A stretch of 35,501 bases of DNA from contig JAFLTO010000020.1 of the NCBI GenBank assembly GCA_022510425.1, positions 1 through 35,501 of the forward strand. Direction: 5' to 3'. This document shows positions 17,133-25,597 of this stretch, piece by piece. Position 1 is the first letter of the stretch, and each line of letters begins with the position of its first letter. Source of the stretch: Muribaculaceae bacterium. Its GTDB lineage: Bacteria > Bacteroidota > Bacteroidia > Bacteroidales > Muribaculaceae. The translations under genes were made by a program, and so were the position numbers. Below the pieces are notes generated by a model that ran no database searches, was not told the DNA's origin, and saw only the letters and a list, made by a program, of their open reading frames with translations.

Positions 17133-17971
17133 AATGAAGAGAATAATGATAATACCGGTTCTTCCAATTCATCTCTTTTTTCAGGGTTTTCTTCCTGTTT
17201 CTTTAATGCTTCTGCCGCTTGTTGTTCTTTATATTCCTTTAATTCTTCCATATAGCTGGCAGTTATTACACCGGAAGGAAGCGCAATTATGGCAACTCCA
17301 AAAAGAGAAGAAATCATAGATATAAACCTTCCAACATCGGTAACGGGAGTTAGATCTCCATATCCAACAGTTGTCAAGGTGACCGTAGCCCAATATACAG
17401 CGTCAAAGAACGAATTAAAAGTCTGTTCTCCTGTAATTGGATTGGTATGTGGTTCTATATTGAACATTATTAATGCGGTAATCAGAATATAGAATATTGC
17501 CAAAACTAAAACTGATAAAAGAACGGATCTTTCTTTAACTAATACCCTAAAGAACATTGTGATTTTATGAGAGTATCGGAACAATTTCAACAATCTAACG
17601 ATCTTCAAGAGTCTTGTCAGTCTCAGAAGCTTGAACTCCGGATTGATTAATCCGAATCCCGGCAGAATTGATAAAAGGTCAATTATAGCCATGGGAGTAA
17701 AGGGATAAATCAAGTATGAAACCCATCCTCTCTTTAAAAGGATATTAGATGTTAACCATCTGAAAATATAATCTACAATAAATGCAGATACAGTTATCCA
17801 TTCTATGGTGGTGAAAATAGGATAATCCTCTATAAACATTAGAGGCACGATACTGGCAATAATCATTACCAGCATGTACCAATCATAGAGCCTACTGGCC
17901 CACATGCCTTTTTTATCTTTATTGATTAAATCGTATATACGATATTGAATTCTTCTAAACATATGATCCAT
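17129..17971 (-). CDS. Voltage-gated-type potassium channel (6-TM ion transporter family)
   Basis: 280 residues. Six hydrophobic segments are apparent. S4 is a run of regularly spaced arginines and lysines (LLRLTRLLKIVRLLKLFRY), and the pore contains the K+ selectivity filter in TVTLTTVGYGDLTPV between S5 and S6. The C-terminal cytoplasmic tail is short and Glu/Lys-rich (EELKEYKEQQAAEALKKQEE). The protein should sit in the inner membrane and conduct K+. In this setting it may act as the membrane effector of the island or as an osmotic or stress sensor; that is inference. A 28-bp gap separates it from the WYL gene, and its stop overlaps the next start. Confidence 0.9.
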   Translation of the reverse strand: MDHMFRRIQYRIYDLINKDKKGMWASRLYDWYMLVMIIASIVPLMFIEDYPIFTTIEWITVSAFIVDYIFRWLTSNILLKRGWVSYLIYPFTPMAIIDLLSILPGFGLINPEFKLLRLTRLLKIVRLLKLFRYSHKITMFFRVLVKERSVLLSVLVLAIFYILITALIMFNIEPHTNPITGEQTFNSFFDAVYWATVTLTTVGYGDLTPVTDVGRFISMISSLFGVAIIALPSGVITASYMEELKEYKEQQAAEALKKQEENPEKRDELEEPVLSLFSSL

Positions 17972-17999
17972 GATGTAATCTTAAATTACCTTTATACTA

Positions 18000-18317
18000 T
18001 TAATATACATCTCCATAAAGATTGAATATCGGTTTACTTGCATCAAATTCATAATTAAAAAGTTGTTTGGTAGCTCTTTCAGCAGATCTTTTAACTATGC
18101 GAGCATCAAGTATTCGTGAAATCTTGAATGTTCGGTTTTCCTCTCTCATATGACAATACGCACTAATATAACCCGCTCCATATTCATTATTTGGGGTTAT
18201 ATCACTAATAACTCGTGTAGACTTTTCATAACTATTTTTAGCATATTCTATCTCTAAAAATAGTTTATCCTGCCTCGCTCTATTTATTAAATCTATTATG
18301 GTTACTCCTTCTTCCAT
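18000..18317 (-). CDS. Stand-alone WYL-domain protein
   Basis: 105 residues from the ATG at 18317; an in-frame TTG at 18323 would add two residues but is less likely. Almost the whole protein is one WYL-like SH3-type beta-barrel: FLEIEYAKNS, RVISDITPNNEYGAGYISAY, CHMREENRTFKISRILDARI. The arginine pair in REENRTFKISRI is typical. WYL domains bind nucleotides, nucleic acids or small ligands and regulate many phage-defence loci, usually fused to an HTH, which is absent here. It starts 6 bp beyond the helicase stop, so it is probably a sensor or partner of that helicase. Confidence 0.75.
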   Translation of the reverse strand: MEEGVTIIDLINRARQDKLFLEIEYAKNSYEKSTRVISDITPNNEYGAGYISAYCHMREENRTFKISRILDARIVKRSAERATKQLFNYEFDASKPIFNLYGDVY

Positions 18318-18323
18318 AATCAA

Positions 18324-21107
18324 TTATTTTTTAGATTGTGCATAACGGATTAGATAGCCCAAAGCATTTCGTTCCGGAGATACTGATTTAATATATTCGG
18401 CATTACCCACAATATATAATGTCTGTCTGGCTCGTGTAACTGCTACATTTACTAAATTGGGGGTCATATAATCAATCCAGTTCACTTTTCGCTTGGGAGA
18501 ATTATCGGTAATGACAAGGCTGTAAATTATCACATCTTTTTCATCTCCCTGAAATCCATGTGCCGTATTCACTTCAACATTCTCTTTTAATGAGTCATCA
18601 AGGTGAGATTTTATATAATCTGCTTGATCCCGGAATGGTGTAACTATACCTATAGAAGCATCTGATTTTAAAGAAAGTACTTCCTTGGCTAAAGATATCA
18701 CCCTGTCTGCTTCAACTTTATTAAGATTAACATTTTCAGATTCTTGCTTACCTCTAACATTTATGAGCACCATACCTTTTTGGGGCAATGTCATTTTACT
18801 TACATCCGTCAAGACATTTAAGGGCTTGTCAAGGGAACGACTATAGAACTGATTATTTGAATATCCTATTATCTCAGGATGGCACCTATAATGGTTTTCC
18901 AATGCAATGGGGGAACTATTTTGGGTAGCATGTCCTAAAAAATCTGCTGAATAATCCCACAAAGATTGTTCTACATATTTAAGATAGGGTCTGGAAGATA
19001 ATAGATAATGTTCCCTAATTTCATTCTCTTCTTCTGTCCTTACTGAGGTAATATGTTTTAATTGCATTGGATCTCCGATAATCACAACCTGTTTTGCTCT
19101 TAAAATCAACGGTATTGCAGAGGCAACATCGCATTGTGATGCTTCGTCAATGATTAGGATATCAAACAGGTTATCAGTCAAAGGGAACCCTGCCTTTACT
19201 GAAAGGCTCGTCACAGATATCAATCGACATACATTTAGGAAATCACGACTTCTTTGAATAAAGGTTTTCACCTCATTATCTTTCCATGGTATTCTATCCG
19301 GAAGAAATGCTTTATAAGAACTTATCTTTTGAGAAGTATTTTGGCCTTTCTCAATTTCTATAATTTTGGCAGCCACTAATTGTGGTCCAAGATTATTAAG
19401 AATATCTTTGGCTTGCCGAATAGAATAAATCAAATCAGTTTTTCTTTTGCTGAGTTCTTCTAATTCCTCCGCACTTTTATTATATTTTTGATTGATTACT
19501 CCAAGTTTGGCATTCAGTTTTGAAATGGCAGATGAATGGGCAGAGGATTCTTTATCTAAGTTTCTTTGCCAATCAATGATTCGTTCAAGCAGACCTATAA
19601 TTTGTTTGGCATTTTCTATAATAGAGTTACCATCCCTGAATTCATCAATTGAACGTTTTAGATTACGTTCTCTTAATTCTGATTTTATTGATGATGATAA
19701 TTCTTCTATATTATTGAGATAAGTCTCAGCATGCTTCTTTTTGGAAAATAAATTATGCCATGTTTTACCAAATCCCGAATATTTGCGTTGATAGAAATTT
19801 CTTAATCTGGTTATTTTACTTGTTGTTTTGCTTAAAGACTCATTATCTATGTTGGGAAGATGAGACACATCGACATATTTATTATTGATTCCGTCAGAAA
19901 TGTAAGAGAATCTTTTCTGCTCTTCTTTTATTTGTTTCTCAATTTCAGTTTTTTCAGATAATAATTTTGGAATTGAGACTTTAAGTTCTTCTATTATAGA
20001 AAGTTTATTTTTAGCATTCTGAATAATGGCTGTATTTTCTTTATATTGTGATAGTAAATCCGAAAGATTATTAGGCTGGGCTTTAAGTGCTTCTAAACGA
20101 TTCTTGATTTGATCTAATGCAGGTAAAGTCTGCCTAATAATATTCTCTTTTTTACCAAAACGCAAAAGATAGTTACTCGAATCTATGATATCGAACCTTT
20201 CTTTCACATTGTCAACTGCCTTGTTGTTCTTGCTTGCAACCAATACACTTTTATCTTTCAACAATGCATTGGCTATAATATTCAGAATAACCTGTGTTTT
20301 ACCGGTTCCAGGTGCTCCAGTCACGACCGTAAACCTGTTACCAAGAGCATGAGCAACTACAGATGCTTGACTATCATCCAACTTGCTCACACGAATAAGC
20401 TCGTCAGATGATATATTCTCAATTAGATTAGGAAATGATTCATGCAACAAAAATTTTTGAAGGAGATCATTCTTCGTGACCATCGAAGAATTCAACTTAT
20501 TTAATTCAGATGAAATTTGAGCTAAGGCTAAATTCTTGGAACTTAATCCCAGCCGCAATTCAATCTTTAATTCCACATTTTCTCCAAAATGTTTTTTTAC
20601 AAGATTCTCAAGTTCAAGAATATTTTTTACTTGACCTAATTCACTTTCTATTTCAGCGATTTTTTCTTCTGTCAGTTCTAATTGATCTATATGGCGACTA
20701 TCCAAAGATAGATTTGATATCCTTACCGGCAGTAAATTTTCATAAGGATCATAACCTTTAAGATCATCGTAAGCAATTGTCATACTAAATGCAATGATAT
20801 CTCCGGTTTTATCTTTACGAATGAGGGGTAAACCTACATATAAATCCTTTGGAAAGGTCTGATCTTTATTGTCAAAGAAAACTTTTGTGAAGTTCTGATT
20901 ACATGGTAAATCTATAAGTATGACATCCCTATCATCATTTTTGAAATGCATCTCATAGGAATAATAAGTAGAGATATCAGGTTCCTTACTTCCTTCTAAC
21001 TCTAAAATAGTCTTATAAAAACCAATAATTTTATCAATCTCAGAGGTTGTAGGATTAATTGGTTTTTTGAGAAGACGTTTTAACAATATATTATCTATTT
21101 CCTCCAT
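18324..21107 (-). CDS. SF1 (UPF1/Dna2-like) DNA/RNA helicase
   Basis: 927 residues. A family-specific N-terminal domain (1-240) precedes the helicase core. The core has a Q-like segment (LDDSQASVVAHAL), Walker A VTGAPGTGKTQ (residues 264-271), a long coiled-coil insertion (about 340-600), Walker B ILIIDEASQCD, motif III VVIIGDPMQLKHI, motif V NTAHGFQGDEKDVIIYSL and motif VI NVAVTRARQTLYIVG. This is the AAA_11/AAA_12 arrangement of UPF1/Dna2/SMUBP2-like helicases; I see no nuclease motif. Such helicases occur in several bacterial defence islands. It lies between the zinc-ribbon/PH-like gene (35-bp gap) and the WYL gene. Confidence 0.9.
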   Translation of the reverse strand: MEEIDNILLKRLLKKPINPTTSEIDKIIGFYKTILELEGSKEPDISTYYSYEMHFKNDDRDVILIDLPCNQNFTKVFFDNKDQTFPKDLYVGLPLIRKDKTGDIIAFSMTIAYDDLKGYDPYENLLPVRISNLSLDSRHIDQLELTEEKIAEIESELGQVKNILELENLVKKHFGENVELKIELRLGLSSKNLALAQISSELNKLNSSMVTKNDLLQKFLLHESFPNLIENISSDELIRVSKLDDSQASVVAHALGNRFTVVTGAPGTGKTQVILNIIANALLKDKSVLVASKNNKAVDNVKERFDIIDSSNYLLRFGKKENIIRQTLPALDQIKNRLEALKAQPNNLSDLLSQYKENTAIIQNAKNKLSIIEELKVSIPKLLSEKTEIEKQIKEEQKRFSYISDGINNKYVDVSHLPNIDNESLSKTTSKITRLRNFYQRKYSGFGKTWHNLFSKKKHAETYLNNIEELSSSIKSELRERNLKRSIDEFRDGNSIIENAKQIIGLLERIIDWQRNLDKESSAHSSAISKLNAKLGVINQKYNKSAEELEELSKRKTDLIYSIRQAKDILNNLGPQLVAAKIIEIEKGQNTSQKISSYKAFLPDRIPWKDNEVKTFIQRSRDFLNVCRLISVTSLSVKAGFPLTDNLFDILIIDEASQCDVASAIPLILRAKQVVIIGDPMQLKHITSVRTEEENEIREHYLLSSRPYLKYVEQSLWDYSADFLGHATQNSSPIALENHYRCHPEIIGYSNNQFYSRSLDKPLNVLTDVSKMTLPQKGMVLINVRGKQESENVNLNKVEADRVISLAKEVLSLKSDASIGIVTPFRDQADYIKSHLDDSLKENVEVNTAHGFQGDEKDVIIYSLVITDNSPKRKVNWIDYMTPNLVNVAVTRARQTLYIVGNAEYIKSVSPERNALGYLIRYAQSKK

Positions 21108-21142
21108 CAGTCATTGGTTATTACATTTCCGTAGAATTTGTA

Positions 21143-22237
21143 TCAACTATTCAATAGATTCAAGGCATTCATTGTGAACCATGGGTCAAACCCTTCAAAG
21201 ACAATTCTTTTCTGTTTGGCTTCGTCTTTGTGAATTTCCAATCCATCAGTATATGGTGTCATACCAATTAGTTTATTATATGGGACTTTAATACTACAGG
21301 TCGGGCAATGAAAGAAGAAATGCTTATTGGTTATAACTAAAGAACCGGTCCCTTTATTTTCCATGAAACTCTTTTCTATAGGTCTTCCTTTAAATGAGCC
21401 GGTTCTGTAAGTGATACCTTTGGCTATTCTGAAACTCAATCCTCTATTTCCTCCTACAAACTCTCTTGTAATTCTTTCCTGATATAGTTTCACATTATCA
21501 TAAACCCATAAACATACTTCTCCTTTCCCTAACATAACTGGTACTGTCAAGGGATTTTTAGGCAGAATGCCTTTTTGAAGGTCTTTTAAAACTGCGGCTT
21601 CTCCAATTTTTGCCAAGCTTTGATTCTGATACTGCATCGGCAGCCGATTTAGATTAATACCTAATGATGAAGCATAAGTCTCTATTAATTGTTGTTCATT
21701 ATCGTTTATCCCTCCCTTTGCCATAAATTTATCGGCTGCTCTATTTAAAACACTGAAATATGATTCTTCTTGCTTCTGTTGGGAAAGAGGTATTACAGAT
21801 AATACAGAGTCTGAACTTATTTTAACTTGACTTAAAGGCACACCTTTAGCAAAGTAATCAATTAGATAGCCTTGAAATAACTTTTGTCCTAAGTCATCCA
21901 TTTTTCCCTTTTGATTGAGCCTTTGGTATGGTATCTTTATGGTTGATATGAATTCCTTTATAAGCGGTAAAGTATTGGAGGGGAATGGCCGTTTTAGAGT
22001 ATCAGCGTATGCTTTTAAAGAAACAAGTGCAGCATTAGCTATCTCATCTTCAGTCAAAAAATAAGGCAACCTATTCTTTTCAAGCTTTTGGCTAAAGTCT
22101 TTTGCGGAGATAGTACCGGAGAAATAACGACGCATAAGGTCTGTCATTCCTTGAATCCCTCTGTTATGTTTTTCCTCACATTCTTTATGATTTCGAGAGA
22201 AGAATCCTGCATCTTGCCCACAATACTTACACTTCAT
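21143..22237 (-). CDS. Zinc-ribbon protein with C-terminal PH-like domain
   Basis: 364 residues. The N-terminus MKCKYCGQDAGFFSRNHKEC carries Cys3, Cys6, His17 and Cys20, a CxxC...HxxC zinc site. A helical region (25-230) follows, including a charged segment. The last 90 or so residues (GTGSLVITNKHFFFHCPTCS, IKVPYNKLIGMTPYTDGLEI, FDPWFTMNALNLL) have the strand pattern of a bacterial PH/GRAM-like domain and carry an extra HCPTC. I infer a cytoplasmic adaptor binding nucleic acid or membrane; no enzyme motif is seen. A truncated copy of its first ten codons remains at 15779-15814. It is spaced 10 bp from the upstream gene. Confidence 0.75.
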   Translation of the reverse strand: MKCKYCGQDAGFFSRNHKECEEKHNRGIQGMTDLMRRYFSGTISAKDFSQKLEKNRLPYFLTEDEIANAALVSLKAYADTLKRPFPSNTLPLIKEFISTIKIPYQRLNQKGKMDDLGQKLFQGYLIDYFAKGVPLSQVKISSDSVLSVIPLSQQKQEESYFSVLNRAADKFMAKGGINDNEQQLIETYASSLGINLNRLPMQYQNQSLAKIGEAAVLKDLQKGILPKNPLTVPVMLGKGEVCLWVYDNVKLYQERITREFVGGNRGLSFRIAKGITYRTGSFKGRPIEKSFMENKGTGSLVITNKHFFFHCPTCSIKVPYNKLIGMTPYTDGLEIHKDEAKQKRIVFEGFDPWFTMNALNLLNS

Positions 22238-22247
22238 AATCTAATTT

Positions 22248-22829
22248 TTACATATAATCTAATAAAGCCACAGTGGCTTCTGCTCGATCTTCTGGATTTT
22301 TAATTTTATCTAAAAAAGATATTAAAAATCTACTCCAGGAATCTGTTATTGTAATTTCATCCTCATTCAGCTTTTCTATTAATCTACTGATAACTTTTCC
22401 TATTTTAAACTCTGTATTATTAGGATTGGTAATAATATATTCCAAAAGTTTTAACATAAGATTTTTATCGAGATTTTCCTCAATTATAAACCTAAGGATA
22501 TGTACTGTATTATAACTCACACAACCGTTTGAAAGAAATAATGCCTTCTGCAAATTAGAATCATTAAATATTCTGAAGGCTATCTCTTTTTCTGGAATTT
22601 TTTGTGACCAATTATAAAGAAAAGCTTCCAACAATCGATATGAACCTCCATTATCTACAAATTGGTCTTGATTATTCTCAATTAGATAACGCCACATATT
22701 AATTGCATCATCAATATCTATTTCCGCCATTTTAAAAACAAGCTTTTGAATAGCCTCAGTTTTATCTGGCCATTTATCTCTTAAAATTGTAAATGATTCT
22801 TTTAAAAGATTTTTTTTATTTATTGCCAT
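22248..22829 (-). CDS. Uncharacterised small helical protein
   Basis: 193 residues, almost entirely predicted helical, of a repeat-like kind (EAIQKLVFKMAEIDIDDAIN, MLKLLEYIITNPNNTEFKIG, SRFLISFLDKIKNPEDRAEA). This resembles HEAT/ARM- or TPR-type solenoids. No signal peptide, membrane segment or catalytic motif is visible. It lies 25 bp after the FtsK-like gene and 10 bp before the zinc-ribbon gene and may be a scaffold or adaptor between them. I do not recognise a family. Confidence 0.65.
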   Translation of the reverse strand: MAINKKNLLKESFTILRDKWPDKTEAIQKLVFKMAEIDIDDAINMWRYLIENNQDQFVDNGGSYRLLEAFLYNWSQKIPEKEIAFRIFNDSNLQKALFLSNGCVSYNTVHILRFIIEENLDKNLMLKLLEYIITNPNNTEFKIGKVISRLIEKLNEDEITITDSWSRFLISFLDKIKNPEDRAEATVALLDYM

Positions 22830-22854
22830 GAATATAAATAGCTTTAATTAATTT

Positions 22855-24483
22855 TTAATTTAATAATGTTTCAAGGGATTTTGAATCTAATAAGATTTCT
22901 CTTGGTTTACCTCCTTGAGCCGGGCCTACAATACCAGCAGCCTCCAATTGATCCATGATTTTACCGGCTCTATTATATCCTATGCTAAATCTTCTTTGAA
23001 TTGAAGAAGTACTAGCAGAATTTGTTTGAACTACTAATCTTGCTACCTCCTCAAATAATGGGTCTCCTTCTGTTGTCCAATCTGATCCAGTTGATAATCT
23101 ATCAGGTAAGAAATAAGGATTTCCTTCCCATCTGAAGGTTTTGATATGGTCAATTATGGGATTAAGGTCTGATGTCTCACACATTGGTGTTTGACACCTT
23201 TCTATCTTATTGTCAGTTAATACTATTACATCTCCTTCCGGAAGCAGATTAGTGGCCAAATCGTTGTTTGCTAATAGACGGCTTTCATTGCTTAGATTAA
23301 TGTTGAATAAAATTTTATCCTGGAATTGATTCCTTATGTCTGGAGTTAATGAATCCCTGTCGGTATATTTAGTGGTAATTATTGTTATTATTCCATATTT
23401 ACCGGACGTCTCCATAAGTTTAAGGAATTTTTCCTTAACTTTTTTATCAGATAAGAAATCCTGAATCTCATCAATTATGAATATAATAACTGGTAAATAA
23501 TGATGCCCTCTTTTATAATCTAATTTCCCCTCTTTAATGGCTTGATTATATTCCTTGATATTTCTTTTATTAGCTTCTCTGAGTCTTAGTTCCCTTTTTT
23601 CTATTTCTCTTTCCAAACTTGATAAAAGATTCTCAAATTGATTTAGGGAGCTTTTTATCTTAACTCTATATGAATCATCCATGGCAAAATAATCATCCGG
23701 TAAAGAATCTAATGAAATAAACTCATTGCTGTGAGAAGAAACTACTACAAGTTTAAATTCCTCCGGATAATCTTTCATCAATAAAGAAGCTATCAATTGT
23801 CTCAGAATACTTGTTTTCCCTTGCTGTCCCTTTCCTGCAATCAAAAGATATGAGTGATTTTCTAAATCCTTTTCAATGGTATGATTTAAAGAATCTATTC
23901 CTATTGCAAATGGTAATTTAGCAAAGTTATTATCAAAATCTTTAGTAGCAATCAAATTGCCTAATGTTAGGGAAGAATAATCCTTGTTAGGCACTTCTAA
24001 TCCTATGGCTAATTTATCAGGTAACGGATTTACAACCCTAAAGCCTTTTTCACCTAAGGATTGAAGAATTTCCTTCTCATTTCTCATCAGTTTTCTTACA
24101 TCAGACGGAGAAAATTCAAGTTCAAGCATTGAATATCGTGGACCTATATTAATTTCAATTTTTTCAGTTGAAATCCCATGGTTTTCTAAAACCCATTTTA
24201 CTCTTTCAATTGCCGGTTTCAATGCTTCTTTATCTGGAAGAAGGTAATCTCTTTCTCCCAAGATGTCCGAAGGAGGTAAATAAAATGGCCTTTCTTCAAT
24301 TACCCCATCCTCGATTTGGGATTGAGGATTTAAATCAATTGAAATTGATTCCTCTATTTTATCCTCAAGTACACACTCTTCAGTTTTATTTAAGGACAAA
24401 TCTTTTTGTAGCAAATGTGAAACTGGGGGTTCCTCCACTTGATTTTCTTTATTTCGAAATATATTTTTAATTTTCTTCCACAT
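22855..24483 (-). CDS. Soluble FtsK/SpoIIIE-type DNA translocase
   Basis: 542 residues with no transmembrane anchor. A charged, flexible N-terminus (1-65) is followed by the FtsK alpha domain (about 80-165; INIGPRYSMLELEFSPSDVR, LAIGLEVPNKDYSSLTL). The RecA-like beta domain has a variant Walker A, AGKGQQGKTSILRQL (217-225), and Walker B VIIFIIDEIQDFL (Asp338, Glu339). The C-terminal gamma winged helix (about 475-542; SSIQRRFSIGYNRAGKIMDQ) closely follows the KOPS-reading domain of FtsK. It should pump double-stranded DNA in the cytoplasm. Chromosomal FtsK is membrane-anchored and longer, so this is an accessory version dedicated to the island. It lies 20 bp downstream of the frameshifted gene. 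Confidence 0.9.
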   Translation of the reverse strand: MWKKIKNIFRNKENQVEEPPVSHLLQKDLSLNKTEECVLEDKIEESISIDLNPQSQIEDGVIEERPFYLPPSDILGERDYLLPDKEALKPAIERVKWVLENHGISTEKIEINIGPRYSMLELEFSPSDVRKLMRNEKEILQSLGEKGFRVVNPLPDKLAIGLEVPNKDYSSLTLGNLIATKDFDNNFAKLPFAIGIDSLNHTIEKDLENHSYLLIAGKGQQGKTSILRQLIASLLMKDYPEEFKLVVVSSHSNEFISLDSLPDDYFAMDDSYRVKIKSSLNQFENLLSSLEREIEKRELRLREANKRNIKEYNQAIKEGKLDYKRGHHYLPVIIFIIDEIQDFLSDKKVKEKFLKLMETSGKYGIITIITTKYTDRDSLTPDIRNQFQDKILFNINLSNESRLLANNDLATNLLPEGDVIVLTDNKIERCQTPMCETSDLNPIIDHIKTFRWEGNPYFLPDRLSTGSDWTTEGDPLFEEVARLVVQTNSASTSSIQRRFSIGYNRAGKIMDQLEAAGIVGPAQGGKPREILLDSKSLETLLN

Positions 24484-24503
24484 AAAATTAATTCTAGATA
24501 AAT

Positions 24504-25268
24504 TTAATAATTTGCAGTTATCACAACTCGATTGAGACTATCTAATAATCTATTATAAAATAAAAGCATATTCCCAACAGGTTTGCTAAAACCTTTAGAT
24601 TCCACAAATGCAAAACCATGTGATCGCAATCTTCCATTATTATCGAACATTGAATATTCCAATGAAAAATGATTTGTTTTAATTTTTCCTTTAATTTCAA
24701 AAATAATTTCAAAAGCTTCAAAATCGTTGTATTCAGAAATTTGATAATTATAAAAACTTAATCCTGCTTTCTTTTCAATATCATGATCCCATTCAATTTT
24801 TGACCAGATAAAATTTTCAAATTCCTCTTCAGACATCCTCTTAACAGATTGTTTACGGTTATTATTTTTAGTGATATGTAGGGAGGGATTTTGATTTTCT
24901 TTTAAAGTTGGACTAAATAGAAATTCTTCCGAGTCAATAGTTTTCAATACCTCTATAAAACTAAGAGCATAAGCAATTTTATTGAAAACTGCCAATACTA
25001 AATCTTTATTAATCCCGGTTTGATATATAAATTTATTTGTTATAAAGGATTCATTAGCTTTCCAATCATGTATCTTAAGAAATTCTCTTGAAAAATTTTC
25101 ACTAATAACTGACTTTAAAATGAATTTCGAAGAGGGAAATTCTTCAAAAGCTTTATAATCGTCAAGTATATTAATTAATCGAAGATCTGTTAATATTTCT
25201 TTGCCTTCTTTATCTACAACTTCCCGTAACGCTTCATGAAGTGGCTTTTTTGAAGGAGTTAATTCTAC
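24504..25268 (-). CDS. Frame -1 continuation of the 110-aa gene (254 codons), uncharacterised
   Basis: This reading frame is open from 25316 to the stop at 24504 but has no ATG or GTG, and only one TTG (24995), deep inside well-formed coding sequence. Residues upstream of that TTG (LHEALREVVDKEGKEILTDL, RLINILDDYKAFEEFPSSKF, ILKSVISENFSREFLKI) align with the N-terminus of the 563-aa island protein (31668), so they are real protein. The preceding 110-aa gene ends in A_AAA_AAG_TAG, and a -1 shift there leads straight into this frame at GTA 25268, giving a 364-aa fusion. The C-terminal part (about residues 120-254 of this frame) is unrecognised. Either programmed frameshifting, a sequence error in the A-run, or a non-standard start explains it. 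Confidence 0.75.
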   Translation of the reverse strand, partial: VELTPSKKPLHEALREVVDKEGKEILTDLRLINILDDYKAFEEFPSSKFILKSVISENFSREFLKIHDWKANESFITNKFIYQTGINKDLVLAVFNKIAYALSFIEVLKTIDSEEFLFSPTLKENQNPSLHITKNNNRKQSVKRMSEEEFENFIWSKIEWDHDIEKKAGLSFYNYQISEYNDFEAFEIIFEIKGKIKTNHFSLEYSMFDNNGRLRSHGFAFVESKGFSKPVGNMLLFYNRLLDSLNRVVITANY

Positions 25269-25597
25269 TTTTTTGTAGTTTTTTCTTTTGATACATTTGT
25301 CTTCTTGTTCTTTCTTTTATTAGTAACGCTTTCTTCAATTTTAAGTTCTGATATTTCTTCACCGGGAATTTCTATATAATCAGAAAGGGAATCTGCAAAA
25401 CTTTGAGCGTCTTGTTCTGTTTGGAATACAAATCCATTAACTCCTCGATATGTTGAATAATAACCGTCCCAGTCTTTGGCTAAAGATCTCAATTCATAAA
25501 AGGTTTCTTTATCAACTTTTGGCACTATGCGTACGACCCAGATATAAATCTCCTTTTGTTCGTGATACTGTTCTGTTATTGTGTATATTTCACTCAT
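25265..25597 (-). CDS. Small 110-aa protein with Lys-rich tail (0-frame product, possible N-terminal half of a fusion)
   Basis: 110 residues. The core (YIWVVRIVPKVDKETFYELR, SLAKDWDGYYSTYRGVNGFV, FQTEQDAQSFADSL) has the 'VVR...D...Y..L...AK..GGYYS.YR...GF.F.....A..F' pattern I associate with a small module found in phage and mobile-element proteins, of unknown role. A low-complexity Lys/Thr/Asn tail (KRKNKKTNVSKEKTTKK) follows, which looks like an interdomain linker rather than a natural C-terminus. The start ATG overlaps the hxsC stop (ATGA, 25594-25597). The end carries the slippery heptamer A_AAA_AAG directly before TAG. Confidence 0.75.
   Translation of the reverse strand: MSEIYTITEQYHEQKEIYIWVVRIVPKVDKETFYELRSLAKDWDGYYSTYRGVNGFVFQTEQDAQSFADSLSDYIEIPGEEISELKIEESVTNKRKNKKTNVSKEKTTKK
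25268..25274 (-). other. A_AAA_AAG slippery heptamer, candidate -1 frameshift site
   Basis: Read on the minus strand in the 0 frame: ACA AAA AAG TAG. The heptamer is the same as the dnaX-type bacterial -1 site. A stop codon immediately follows, and the -1 frame then stays open for 254 codons. No strong stimulatory stem-loop is obvious downstream. Confidence 0.6.

Noticed and set aside
24504..24995. Independent 163-aa gene starting at TTG 24995
   Set aside because: The frame continues upstream with residues homologous to another island protein, so the TTG is internal.
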